Source: Chloroflexota bacterium
Lineage (GTDB): Bacteria; Chloroflexota; Anaerolineae; Aggregatilineales; Phototrophicaceae
Assembly: GCA_013388745.1 (NCBI GenBank)
Contig: JACAER010000022.1
Coordinates: 62,001 to 126,000 of the forward strand
Direction of reading: 5' to 3'
Length of the DNA stretch: 64,000 nt
Positions 26,685 to 34,339 of the stretch are shown here, in pieces (position 1 is the first letter of the stretch; every line of letters begins with the position of its first letter). The notes below the pieces were generated by a model. That model did no database searches, was not told the origin of the DNA, and was given only the letters and a program-made list of their open reading frames with translations. The position numbers and the translations under genes were made by a program.

Positions 26685-27110
26685 ATGGCAAATATCCGAC
26701 CCGCCACCCAAAACGACGCCGCCGTTATCAAAAAGATGGTCTGGGATGCGGGACTCGACCCGACATCGCTCGATTGGCGGCATTTTTTGCTGGCCGAAAA
26801 CGAGCACGCGCAGATCGTCGGCATCGGCCAGATCAAAGAATATCCTGGCTGTCAGGAATTGGGCAGCCTGGTGGTGCTGCGCGCGTATCGCGGGCAGGGC
26901 ATCGCCAGCGCGTTGATCGCCGCGCTCGAAGCGCGCGCCGCGCGTCCGCTGTACCTGCTGTGTCAGGACAGGATGATGCCATATTACCGGCGCTTCGGCT
27001 ATCAGCAGATCGGCTACTGGGATGCGCCGCCATTTTTGCGCCTCAAGCTCCTGATACCGCTGCTGTTTCACCTGTTCGGTGTGCGCGTCGTCGTCATGCG
27101 CAAGGCGTGA
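26685..27110 (+). CDS. GNAT family N-acetyltransferase
   Basis: 141 residues, a full-length short GNAT. Acetyl-CoA motif A is ELGSLVVLRAYRGQGIASALI (RGQGIA is the phosphate-binding loop), and motif B includes MMPYYRRFGYQQIG. The substrate is unknown. It starts 35 bases from the divergent lipoprotein gene. A hairpin repeat (27140-27210) follows its stop. Confidence 0.88.
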   Translation: MANIRPATQNDAAVIKKMVWDAGLDPTSLDWRHFLLAENEHAQIVGIGQIKEYPGCQELGSLVVLRAYRGQGIASALIAALEARAARPLYLLCQDRMMPYYRRFGYQQIGYWDAPPFLRLKLLIPLLFHLFGVRVVVMRKA

Positions 27111-27139
27111 GCCGCGCCTCCACAACGCCCACAGCGACT

Positions 27140-27210
27140 CCCCCTCTCCAGGTCGTGCGTCTACCCTGACAACAACAGGCTTGACCTGGAGAGGGGGTTG
27201 GGGGGTGAGG
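27140..27210. repeat. GC-rich hairpin repeat, copy B
   Basis: Perfect 15-base arms CCCCCTCTCCAGGTC (27140-27154) and 27183-27197. The right side continues TTGGGGGGTGAGG, the mirror of the CCTCACCCCC extension in copies A and C. It lies between convergent GNAT and pheT genes and could end transcription from both sides. Confidence 0.8.
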
Positions 27211-27227
27211 TTCAGGCGAACAGCCGC

Positions 27228-29804
27228 CTACGCCCGCAGCTTGGCGTTCAGTTCGCGTTCGCAGGCGCGCACGATATTGCTGTGGACTTTGGCGACTTCA
27301 CGATCGGTGAGCGTGCGTTCGTCGCTCTGGTACACCAGATTATAGGCCAGGCTCTTTTGCCCGGCGGGAATCGGATCGCCGCGATACACGTCGAACAGGC
27401 GCACAGACTTGAGCATCTCGCCGCCCGCCGCCGCGATCACCGCTTCGACCTGGGCGTTGGGCGTCTGTTCCGTCACCACCAGCGCGATATCTTGCAGCAC
27501 GGGCGGCTGCATCCGCAGCGGTGTCACAGGATGATTTTCTTCGGCATGTTGCAGCAGCAAATCCAGATCGAGTTCGGCCAGCAGCACAGGCGCGTCGGTC
27601 AGTTCATAAGCGCGCGCGACCTGGGGATGCAGTTCGCCGAAGGTGCCCGCTGGCGCGCCGTTGATCGTGAGCAGCGCCGAGCGCCCCGGATGGAAGCTGG
27701 GATGCGCGGCGCGGGTATACGCCACGCCAGGGATATGCAGCCCTTGCAGCAGGCCTTCGACCACACCCTTGAGATCGAAATAATCGACATTTTCCGCGCC
27801 ATCGCTGCCTGTCCAATCGGTGACGCGGCGCGGGCCGGTCAGCAGCAGCCCCAGCCGACGCGGTTCATCCGGCAGCAGTTGCTCGGCGCGCGGGTGATAC
27901 ACGCTGCCGATCTCGAAGACCTGCTGGCGGCGGGTGAAGCGGATATTGCTGCGCGCGGTTTCCAACAGATTGACCAGCAGCGTATGGCGCAGCACGGTTT
28001 TGTCGGCGGTCATCGGGTTCGCCAGCGTGACAAAAGGCGTTTGCGACCAGGGCGTGGACGCGCCGGGCGGCACGATGCGCGCTTCGGCTTCCGGCGTGGT
28101 GAAGCGGTAGCTGATGATTTCGCGCAGACCGAGCGCCACCAGCAGATCGCGCGTGCGTTCTTCGCGCTGCAAATCGACATTGTTCCACTGCGGCGGCATG
28201 GCGTCGGCCATAATCGTATCCGGCAGGTTATCATAGCCGTAAATACGCGCGATTTCTTCCACCAGATCGGCCTGCCCGACAACGCCTTCGCCGATGTCCA
28301 GACGGTTATCCGGCACGGTGACCAGCAGCGCATCTGTGCCACGCAGCACGTCGAAGCCCAACGCCGTCAGAATGGCCGCCGCGCGTCCGATTTCGATATC
28401 CACGCCCATCAGCCGCCGCACCTCGTTCATCGGCAGTTCGATCTGCGTGCGGAGCAGCGGATGGGGATACACGTCGATGACGCCCTGCGCCACCGTGCCG
28501 CCGCCCGACTGCCGCATGAGTTCCGCGCCGCGTTTGACGCCCAACAGCGCCTGCGAGGGGTGGACGCCGCGGCTGAAGCGCAGCCCGGCATCGGTTTGCA
28601 CGCGCTGTGTTTGCATCGTGCGGCGGATATTGATGAAATTCCAGTTGGCCGCTTCCAGCAGCACGTTGGTGGTGCTGTCGCTGATTTCGGTTTCCGCGCC
28701 GCCGATAATGCCGCCCAGACTGAGCGCGCCCGCCGTATCGCACACGAGAATATTGTGCGCGTCGAGCGCGCGCTGCGCTTCGTCGAGCGTCGCCAGCGTT
28801 TCGCCCGCATGCGGCAGGCGCGTGATGATTTTCGGCGCTTTGCCGCCCGCGCGCGCCACCAGTTTATCGTAATCGAAGGCGTGCAGCGGCTGGCCGATCT
28901 CGAACGTGATGTAATTGGTCACGTCCACGATGTTGTTGATCGGGCGTTGATCGACCAGTCGCAGCCGGCGCTGCATCCATTCTGGCGACGGCTGGATGGT
29001 CACATCGCGAATCAACGCCAGTGTGAAGCGCGGATTCAGTTCGGCGTCGCGAATCTCAACCGCGACCTGACCTTCGATAGCGTCGCCCTGCATGACGACT
29101 TCGTAGGACGGCGGACGCGCTTCTTTGCCGAGCAGCGCCGCGACTTCGCGCGCGACACCGAGAATGCTGTAGCAGCGCGCCAGGTTGGGTGTGAGCGCAA
29201 TATCGAACACCACATCGCCGAGCACATCTTGTAGCGGCGTGCCGGGGGCGAAGGGCTGGCCGTAAACATCGCGCGGCTGTTCATGCATCAGAATCACGCC
29301 TTCGTGCGCTTCAGAGAGACCGAGTTCTTTCTCCGAACAGACCATGCTTTTGTTGGGGATGCCGCGCAGCGCCTTTTCCCTGAGAATCATGCGTTTGGGC
29401 GTGTCGCTGTGCCCGTCCCAGACTTCCGCGCCTTCGTCGGCGAAGGCTGTCCACAGCGGCGCGAGCAGCGGCCCCTGCTCTTTGTAAGGGAACAGATTGG
29501 GCGCGCCGGTGACGCATTGTTCGATGCGGCTGCCGGTATCGACCAGCGCCAGCACCAGCTTGTCGGCGTTGGGATGCGCTTTGACTTCGCGGATGGCCGC
29601 CAGCAGAATTTTCTGCCGATCCCAAACGAGATGATCGGATTTCGGGATTGCCAGATGCGGCAGATCGGCGGCGGCGGTTTGCGGCACGCCCAGATAGACG
29701 ATGCCCTCGACTTCCAGCCCGGCCAGCGTCAGGCGTTCGGCCAGCACTTCGGCGGGCACGTCGATGTCTACGTATTCTTTGAGCCAGGAGAGCGGTACTT
29801 TCAT
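27228..29804 (-). CDS. pheT: Phenylalanine-tRNA ligase beta subunit
   Basis: 858 residues from ATG 29804 (MKVPLSWLKEYVDI), with GAGGA upstream; longer upstream frame is non-coding. Domains: N-terminal fold, tRNA-binding OB domain (AHPNADKLVLALVDTG), B3/B4 editing domain, B5 (VDVYPHPLL...ELPMNEVRRLMGVDI), catalytic-like core and C-terminal ferredoxin-like anticodon-binding domain (QDIALVV to HSNIVRACE). With PheS it charges tRNA-Phe as an alpha2-beta2 enzyme and edits Tyr-tRNA-Phe. Unusually it is separated from pheS by two unrelated genes on the same strand. Confidence 0.97.
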   Translation of the reverse strand: MKVPLSWLKEYVDIDVPAEVLAERLTLAGLEVEGIVYLGVPQTAAADLPHLAIPKSDHLVWDRQKILLAAIREVKAHPNADKLVLALVDTGSRIEQCVTGAPNLFPYKEQGPLLAPLWTAFADEGAEVWDGHSDTPKRMILREKALRGIPNKSMVCSEKELGLSEAHEGVILMHEQPRDVYGQPFAPGTPLQDVLGDVVFDIALTPNLARCYSILGVAREVAALLGKEARPPSYEVVMQGDAIEGQVAVEIRDAELNPRFTLALIRDVTIQPSPEWMQRRLRLVDQRPINNIVDVTNYITFEIGQPLHAFDYDKLVARAGGKAPKIITRLPHAGETLATLDEAQRALDAHNILVCDTAGALSLGGIIGGAETEISDSTTNVLLEAANWNFINIRRTMQTQRVQTDAGLRFSRGVHPSQALLGVKRGAELMRQSGGGTVAQGVIDVYPHPLLRTQIELPMNEVRRLMGVDIEIGRAAAILTALGFDVLRGTDALLVTVPDNRLDIGEGVVGQADLVEEIARIYGYDNLPDTIMADAMPPQWNNVDLQREERTRDLLVALGLREIISYRFTTPEAEARIVPPGASTPWSQTPFVTLANPMTADKTVLRHTLLVNLLETARSNIRFTRRQQVFEIGSVYHPRAEQLLPDEPRRLGLLLTGPRRVTDWTGSDGAENVDYFDLKGVVEGLLQGLHIPGVAYTRAAHPSFHPGRSALLTINGAPAGTFGELHPQVARAYELTDAPVLLAELDLDLLLQHAEENHPVTPLRMQPPVLQDIALVVTEQTPNAQVEAVIAAAGGEMLKSVRLFDVYRGDPIPAGQKSLAYNLVYQSDERTLTDREVAKVHSNIVRACERELNAKLRA

Positions 29805-29841
29805 TGCAGTCGTGTCCTCAGGTGAAAACGAAGCGGGAAAA

Positions 29842-30390
29842 TTATTCCGGGAAGATGTCTTTGACGGCCAGCGAAAAACCGGGCAGATGCGCGCCGCCGT
29901 CCAGCGTGTCATCGAGTCCCAGCGTTTTGGGCGCTGCGCCGGGCACGTAGCCCTCGACGATTTTGCGTTCGGGGTCAACCAGCCACAGGGTCGTGCCCGC
30001 CAGCAGGTAATTGACGACTTTCAGGCGCGTCGTGTGGGGGTCATCGCTGGGCGACAGCACCTCGACGGCCAGATCGGGCGCATTGGGGTTATAGGCGTCG
30101 CGCGATGGCACAGGCTGACGTGTTTTGGAGATGAAAGCCGCGTCAGGGATATAGCGTTCACCGTTGACCCAATAACCGCCGTCGGCGCCCGTGAGATAGC
30201 CCAGATTTTTGCCTTTGGTAAACCCCTGAAGTTCGCCCAGAATGAGCGCAGCCACCATTGACGAGTAGTTGTTCGATACCATCTCCACAATCTCCCCGCC
30301 AATAAACTCAAAGCTGCGCGTGGCGTTTTCCGGCAGCAGCACCCACTGGTCGAATTCCTCAGCGGTCATGGTTCGAGTTTGCAGTACCAT
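29842..30390 (-). CDS. Uma2 family endonuclease (DUF820)
   Basis: 182 residues, usual size for the family. The PD-(D/E)xK core is visible: YIPDAAFIS, then PDLAVEVLSPSDDP with a downstream Lys in RLKVVNYL. N-terminal MTAEEFDQW and a C-terminal WLVDPERKIVEGY strand are family hallmarks. These proteins are abundant in cyanobacteria and Chloroflexi and are predicted nucleases of unclear biological role. It sits 37 bases upstream of pheT in the same direction and splits the usual pheST pair. Confidence 0.9.
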   Translation of the reverse strand: MVLQTRTMTAEEFDQWVLLPENATRSFEFIGGEIVEMVSNNYSSMVAALILGELQGFTKGKNLGYLTGADGGYWVNGERYIPDAAFISKTRQPVPSRDAYNPNAPDLAVEVLSPSDDPHTTRLKVVNYLLAGTTLWLVDPERKIVEGYVPGAAPKTLGLDDTLDGGAHLPGFSLAVKDIFPE

Positions 30391-30440
30391 CGTCGTTGTT
30401 TCCTTTCGCTCTCCTTATCCACCATTATAGAGAAGATGGC

Positions 30441-31592
30441 TTAGGGCGCGGCCAGCGGCACGATCTCGCGCAGAATCTCCGCCGCCAGCGCCAGATTGCC
30501 CCACGCGGTAAGATGCACAAAGTCGATCCACATCGGCAGCGTTTGGCCGTCCAGCACGTTCGCCCAATAGTAAAAGCGGCCTGCGGGCAGCCCCGCCGCG
30601 ATACGCGGATAGACCGCGCGAAACAGCTCGACCAGGCCGCCGGGCGTATCCCAGATGAAGCGCTGTTCCTCATCAGTATAGGGACGGCCAACCAGCGGCA
30701 GCACGGGCTGTGTGAAGGCCAGAAACACGAAGCCATACTCATCGGCCAGCGCTTGCGCCGCGCGCCAATTCGCCAGATACGTATCGACAATGCCGCTGAC
30801 GAACGCCGGGTCAAACGGCGGCTGCGCCCACACGGCGTCTTCTATGGTCTGCGGCGCGCCCAGCAGCAGGCGGTAGGTGGCTGTGCTGCGCAGCCAGTCG
30901 CGCAGCGGGTTGGCCGCCGCGCCGTCGCTCGCAATCAGCCCGCTGCTGCTGTCGATCGCGCGCGCCATCTGCGCATCATAAAAGGCGCTGCCGGCGCTGC
31001 TGGTGCGCTGCGCCACCATCACGTCGTTGCTGCCCTGCACGAACAGCACCATATCGGGCACATCGCCGGCTTGCAGCAGGCGCAGCAGGCGCAGCAGGCT
31101 TTGCGTGCTGTTGTAGCCCAGTTCACCGTAATTGCGCACGCAAACATTGTGTGGCAGGCCGGCCTGTAGGTACGCCGGCAGCGTGTTGTCGTCGGGCACG
31201 CCGTAACCCCACACCGTTGAGCCGCCGAAAACGAAAATCCGGTAGGACGATTCCGTACATGTCGAGCCGGGCGTGCGCCGCATCCCCTGCGCGTCGATGT
31301 TGATGTACTGGCCGCTGAAGGGCTGTGTATGCCACAGCACATAGGGTTCATATGTCCAATTGACGGCGGCAGCCATATGCTCGTCCCAATAGGCGCGTGC
31401 CCACTCCTGCCCGGCGTAATATGACAACCGCAGCATCCCCTCTTTGAAGCTTGCGACGCGCTGCGCCAGGCTCGGCGCGGGCGGGCGCAGCGCCAGCGCC
31501 AGGCGCGCACAGCCTTCGACCAGCAGCAGCAGCAGCAGCGTGTTGAGCAGCAGCAGCCCGACGGTCTGGTAGGCGCGCGCCAGCCTTTTCAA
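30441..31592 (-). CDS. Membrane-anchored SGNH/GDSL-like hydrolase
   Basis: 383 residues. Translation probably starts at TTG 31592, the codon right after the pheS TAG, using GGAG inside the pheS end, so it is coupled to pheS. One N-terminal membrane helix (VGLLLLNTLLLLLLVEGCA) is followed by an extracytoplasmic SGNH domain: block I IFVFGGSTVWGYGVPD, block III-like LFVQGSNDVM and a C-terminal DFVHLTAWGN providing Asp and His. The catalytic nucleophile would be Ser in GGST. These proteins are usually acyl-ester hydrolases or transferases acting on surface polysaccharides. Confidence 0.82.
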   Translation of the reverse strand: MKRLARAYQTVGLLLLNTLLLLLLVEGCARLALALRPPAPSLAQRVASFKEGMLRLSYYAGQEWARAYWDEHMAAAVNWTYEPYVLWHTQPFSGQYINIDAQGMRRTPGSTCTESSYRIFVFGGSTVWGYGVPDDNTLPAYLQAGLPHNVCVRNYGELGYNSTQSLLRLLRLLQAGDVPDMVLFVQGSNDVMVAQRTSSAGSAFYDAQMARAIDSSSGLIASDGAAANPLRDWLRSTATYRLLLGAPQTIEDAVWAQPPFDPAFVSGIVDTYLANWRAAQALADEYGFVFLAFTQPVLPLVGRPYTDEEQRFIWDTPGGLVELFRAVYPRIAAGLPAGRFYYWANVLDGQTLPMWIDFVHLTAWGNLALAAEILREIVPLAAP

Positions 31593-32603
31593 CTAAAACT
31601 GCTCCAAAAAGCGCAGATCGTTTCCCCAGAAATAGCGAATATCGGGGATGGCGTGCTTAAGCAGGGTGATGCGCTCCGGGCCAAAGCCAAAAGCGAAGCC
31701 GCTCCACTGGGTCGGGTCATAACCGCCGTTTTGCAGCACCACGGGATGCACCATGCCACAGCCGGCGACTTCCAGCCAGCCACCTTTGCCTACCGCGTCG
31801 GAACGCACATCGACTTCCATGCTCGGCTCGGTGAACGGGAAATATGACGAGCGGAAACGCACGCGCACATCCGCGCCGAACACGCGCCGCAAAAATTCGG
31901 TGATCGTGCCTTTGAGATCGGTCAAGGTGATATGGCGGCCAATCGCCAGCCCTTCGACCTGATTGAACTGAATCTCTTTGCGCGCCGACATCTGCTCATA
32001 GCGGTACACCATGCCCGGCAGAATCACGCGGATTGGTTTGCTGCCGTTATCGCCCAACTGGCGCATGGCGTGAATCTGTCCCGGCGAGGTGTGTGTGCGC
32101 AGAATCACGCCCGGTGTCGTGGTGTGGAAGGTGTCCCACATATCGCGCGCGGGATGATAGGGCGGCATATTCAGCAGCGAGAAGTTGAGTTCATCGCTTT
32201 CGACATCGCGGCTGCGGAAGACCAGAAAGCCCATAGCGGCCCAAATATCGGCGAACTGGCGCAGCGTTTGCGTGGCCGGGTGCAGCCCGCCGACCTGGCG
32301 CGCGCGCCCCGGCAGCGTCACGTCGATTTCGCCTTCTTCCAGATCGCGCGCCAATTCCTGCTGCTGCACCAGCGCCTCGCGTTCGGCATAGGCGCTCGTC
32401 AGCGCTTCGTTGATCTCGTTCACGCGCTTGCCAAAGGCGGCGCGTTCTTCTTTGGGCAGCGTGCCGACCAACCGCAGCATTTGCGTGACAGCGCCCTTTT
32501 TGCCCAGATACTTCAGTTCCCAGTCGCGCAGCGCCGCGCTGTCGCGGATGTCGCGCAGCAGCGCCAGCCCTTCCTGATACGTGCTTTCCAATTGTTCCAG
32601 CAT
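31593..32603 (-). CDS. pheS: Phenylalanine-tRNA ligase alpha subunit
   Basis: 336 residues from ATG 32603 with GGAGGG just upstream; the frame is open further but that DNA is the T-box leader. The N-terminal coiled coil (about 1-95) and class II core are clear: motif 2 RTHTSPGQIHAMRQ, substrate region YRYEQMSARKEIQFNQVEG, and motif 3 GFAFGFGPERITLLKHAIPDIR. It binds Phe and ATP and forms phenylalanyl-adenylate. Expression is controlled by the T-box directly upstream. Its stop abuts the SGNH gene. Confidence 0.97.
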   Translation of the reverse strand: MLEQLESTYQEGLALLRDIRDSAALRDWELKYLGKKGAVTQMLRLVGTLPKEERAAFGKRVNEINEALTSAYAEREALVQQQELARDLEEGEIDVTLPGRARQVGGLHPATQTLRQFADIWAAMGFLVFRSRDVESDELNFSLLNMPPYHPARDMWDTFHTTTPGVILRTHTSPGQIHAMRQLGDNGSKPIRVILPGMVYRYEQMSARKEIQFNQVEGLAIGRHITLTDLKGTITEFLRRVFGADVRVRFRSSYFPFTEPSMEVDVRSDAVGKGGWLEVAGCGMVHPVVLQNGGYDPTQWSGFAFGFGPERITLLKHAIPDIRYFWGNDLRFLEQF

Positions 32604-32612
32604 TGTCCCTCC

Positions 32613-32876
32613 GCCACAACAAAAAACGCCCTCGTCCACAACAGGGACGAGAGCGTAAATCTCCCGCGGTACCACCCTTATTGCCGCCCAAACAGCGGCC
32701 ACCTCTTGACCCAGTAACGCCGGGAACGCGGGGCAGGCTAGAGGTGCGCGGCGCACGTTCACCAACCCGGCTCAGGAGCGAATTCCGCGAAGGCGGCTCA
32801 TGGGGACTTGCAGCCTGATGATCCCCACTCTCTGCGAGCGCTGAGTTTCGCGCATGTTCTCCGTCAATGCCGTTCG
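32613..32876 (-). promoter_or_regulatory. T-box riboswitch of pheS
   Basis: Leader RNA on the minus strand between the promoter and pheS. The universal T-box bulge AAGGGTGGTACCGCGGG lies at about 32677-32661. Stem I has the AGAGAG element, a distal helix TGGGGA/TCCCCA and a lower helix CTCAG/CTGAG. Between them, on the 3' side, is GGAATTCGC, placing a TTC specifier at 32782-32780, matching tRNA-Phe. The competing terminator is ACGCTCTCGTCC / GGACGAGGGCGT (about 32656-32625) with a T-run. Uncharged tRNA-Phe should favour antitermination and raise pheS expression. Confidence 0.93.
32625..32656 (-). terminator. Regulated terminator of the T-box
   Basis: A 12-bp stem with one wobble pair and a 7-base loop, followed on the minus strand by TTTTTTG. 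It lies 22 bases before the pheS ATG. Confidence 0.85.
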
Positions 32877-32882
32877 CCACAA

Positions 32883-32912
32883 ATTATCCCGCCAGCCAGG
32901 CGGCGCTGTCAA
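32883..32912 (-). promoter_or_regulatory. Sigma-70-like promoter of the T-box/pheS transcript
   Basis: Minus-strand TTGACA (32912-32907), 18-base spacer, GATAAT (32888-32883). Transcription would start near 32876, exactly at the beginning of the T-box fold. Confidence 0.8.
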
Positions 32913-32964
32913 GCCCCGAATCCGTTTTGACCCCTTAATCGTATTTAAAACCGAACTGTGTCTC

Positions 32965-33005
32965 TTGACAACCTTAAAAGCCTGTGTTAGCCTATAATAG
33001 GTTGT
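32965..33005 (+). promoter_or_regulatory. Promoter with inverted-repeat operator before the HTH gene
   Basis: TTGACA (32965-32970) and a perfect TATAAT (32993-32998) are 22 bases apart, too far for one ordinary promoter; TAGCCT at 32988-32993 gives 17. An inverted repeat ACAACCT / AGGTTGT (32968-32974 and 32999-33005) brackets the core promoter, as an operator would. The HTH protein encoded 16 bases downstream is a natural candidate to bind it. Confidence 0.55.
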
Positions 33006-33020
33006 AAAGGATGGGTTTTG

Positions 33021-33230
33021 ATGTCGGATAAACCGCGTATCGAATCAGGAGCAGTCTACTCCAGACAGGAAGCCGCAGAGGCGCTCGGCATAAGCCTGAG
33101 CACGCTCAAGCGTCTTGTCCGTAAGGGCTACCTGAAGATCAGCAAACCACAGGGTATGCGGCGGGTCTTTATCACGGGCGAAAGTATCCTGTCGATGTTA
33201 CAGGCAACGACAGTTGAGAAGGGCGCGTAG
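33021..33230 (+). CDS. Small helix-turn-helix DNA-binding protein (MerR/excisionase-like)
   Basis: 69 residues from ATG 33021, with AAAGGA ten bases upstream; the TTG at 33018 is less likely. Almost the whole protein is one winged HTH: VYSRQEAAEALGISLSTLKRLVRKGYL, then KPQGMRRVFITGESI, the pattern of HTH_17/excisionase domains. There is no effector or catalytic domain. It probably binds DNA as a dimer and may regulate its own promoter. A foldable RNA region begins eight bases after its stop codon. Confidence 0.85.
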   Translation: MSDKPRIESGAVYSRQEAAEALGISLSTLKRLVRKGYLKISKPQGMRRVFITGESILSMLQATTVEKGA

Positions 33231-33238
33231 CTATGTTT

Positions 33239-33515
33239 GGGCGATCACTGCTTTCGGGCGCACACAATCACATATTGCCAGTTGGATTGATCGTGTCTGC
33301 TAGCGACAGCTATCAGACGCGCGGTTCGGCTTGCCTGCGTCCTGCCAGCACCGCCTGCTTCTTAGGAAGCGCTGATCGCCCAGAAGCGAAGCTGCCGAAT
33401 TCGTCACAGTCTCACGAGAGGAGTCCGAGTCCTTGAGGACAACTCCTACCCCGCGACGGTTCCCGAAGTAAGAAAGGGACGTGAGACTGCCAGAACAGCA
33501 ACTCACGTCCTTTTT
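33239..33515 (+). ncRNA. Candidate structured RNA with terminator, family not recognised
   Basis: The segment 33239-33253 (GGGCGATCACTGCTT) pairs with 33367-33381 over 15 positions, with one mismatch and one G-U, closing a 143-nt domain. A second domain is closed by CAGTCTCACG (33407-33416) with CGTGAGACTG (33480-33489), and contains AGGAGT/ACTCCT with an inner GTCC-TTGA-GGAC hairpin. The last strand of that domain overlaps the terminator stem GGACGTGAG / CTCACGTCC (33477-33485, 33502-33510), so the two are mutually exclusive, as in an attenuator. It does not fit RNase P, tmRNA, SRP, 6S or the common riboswitches I know. Confidence 0.6.
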
Positions 33516-33517
33516 TT
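33477..33517 (+). terminator. Rho-independent terminator with competing upstream pairing
   Basis: A 9-bp stem GGACGTGAG / CTCACGTCC with a 16-base loop and seven T (33511-33517). Its 5' strand can instead pair with 33407-33416. Confidence 0.85.
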
Positions 33518-33550
33518 ATTCTCAACGTGTGGCTAACCAGAGGATGACAC

Positions 33551-33823
33551 ATGTTCACAAAACTACAACTGCTGTACACCGATACGCGCCTGGTTGATCT
33601 GCTGGATGTGCTGGATCAACTACACAGCGCCGCCAGCGAAGGTTATCTGGAAACGCTGACCACGCTGGAGACGCCGGAGCTGCTGGAAATGCTGCGCGAG
33701 GTAGTCTACACGGCGCAAGAAGCGATCAACGAGATCGAGGCGGAGGACGGTGTGCAAGCGGCTGCGCTGCGAGTCCTGCCGAAGGCCGCGGGCGGCAGTA
33801 GCGTCACGGAACTGCATCACTAG
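33551..33823 (+). CDS. Small hypothetical protein downstream of the structured RNA
   Basis: 90 residues, acidic and mostly helical (LLDVLDQLHSAASEGYLETL, then LEMLREVVYTAQEAINEIEA). No membrane segment, signal peptide or catalytic motif is seen. A weak AGAGGATG-type site precedes the ATG. Codon use matches neighbours, which supports it being real. It starts 34 bases after the T-run of the preceding terminator, so read-through of that terminator could control it. A hairpin (33833-33854) follows the stop. Confidence 0.65.
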   Translation: MFTKLQLLYTDTRLVDLLDVLDQLHSAASEGYLETLTTLETPELLEMLREVVYTAQEAINEIEAEDGVQAAALRVLPKAAGGSSVTELHH

Positions 33824-33832
33824 CTTGTTCGT

Positions 33833-33854
33833 CTATACGGCAGAAGCCGTATAG
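33833..33854 (+). terminator. Hairpin after the 33551 gene
   Basis: A perfect 9-bp stem CTATACGGC / GCCGTATAG with a 4-base loop, followed only by TTTC. It is either a weak terminator or a 3'-end stabiliser. Confidence 0.6.
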
Positions 33855-33877
33855 TTTCGGGAGCGCGGGGCGAAATT

Positions 33878-34019
33878 AAAAAGGCACGCGCACCCCCAAA
33901 TCGTGGGCGGGAAATCCGCCGCAAGGAGGCCAGCGCCGTGCAATCCAATGGCGGCAGAAATTCGCTGAAACGCGGTTCACCCCAGGCGGCCAGCGGCGGC
34001 TGTGCCTTTGAACAGTCGC
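33878..34019 (+). ncRNA. Second candidate structured RNA region
   Basis: AAAGGCAC (33880-33887) pairs with GTGCCTTT (34012-34019), closing about 125 bases. Inside are hairpins GGCGG-GAAAT-CCGCC (33906-33920) and several GC-rich segments able to pair. No convincing ORF covers it. I do not recognise the family, and strand is assumed from the flanking terminators. Confidence 0.4.
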
Positions 34020-34168
34020 CAACCTGACTAACAGATGACGGTTTCTCTAACTGACAAGCTTCGGACAAGGGACAGAGATCTATTATTGCAGCGCACACGG
34101 GATTTACGGCAAACGACCACTTTATTGGAAGCGCACGTTAAAAAGCAGCGATAAATGTGTGAACCAGG

Positions 34169-34229
34169 GCGGAGCAGGCCGACTGCGCAAAACGGGTGTT
34201 GGCCCGGCCTGTTCCGCCGTTTTTTAACA
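34169..34229 (+). terminator. Strong rho-independent terminator before the HNH gene
   Basis: GGCGGAGCAGGCCG pairs with CGGCCTGTTCCGCC (14 positions, one G-U) around a 24-base loop, then GTTTTTTAA. It ends a transcript with no recognisable protein-coding gene after 33823, so it may terminate an RNA transcribed from about 33860 onward. Confidence 0.85.
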
Positions 34230-34339
34230 ATACACATGTTCCTTTAAACGGCGGTTTGTGAAAAAATGTGTTATAGTAGTAAAGGTGTTTCCGAACCGGA
34301 AACCACAACGTCGTCCAGTCATGAGGGGTTGAGAATCCG

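Noticed and set aside
33021-33230. IS607-type transposase fragment
   Set aside because: There is a MerR-like HTH but no serine recombinase domain or remnant downstream, and no element ends were found.
33239-33515. RNase P RNA, tmRNA or SRP RNA as identity of the structured region
   Set aside because: The conserved core sequences of these RNAs are missing; GAGGAGTCCGAGTCC only superficially resembles the RNase P GAGGAAAGTCC element.
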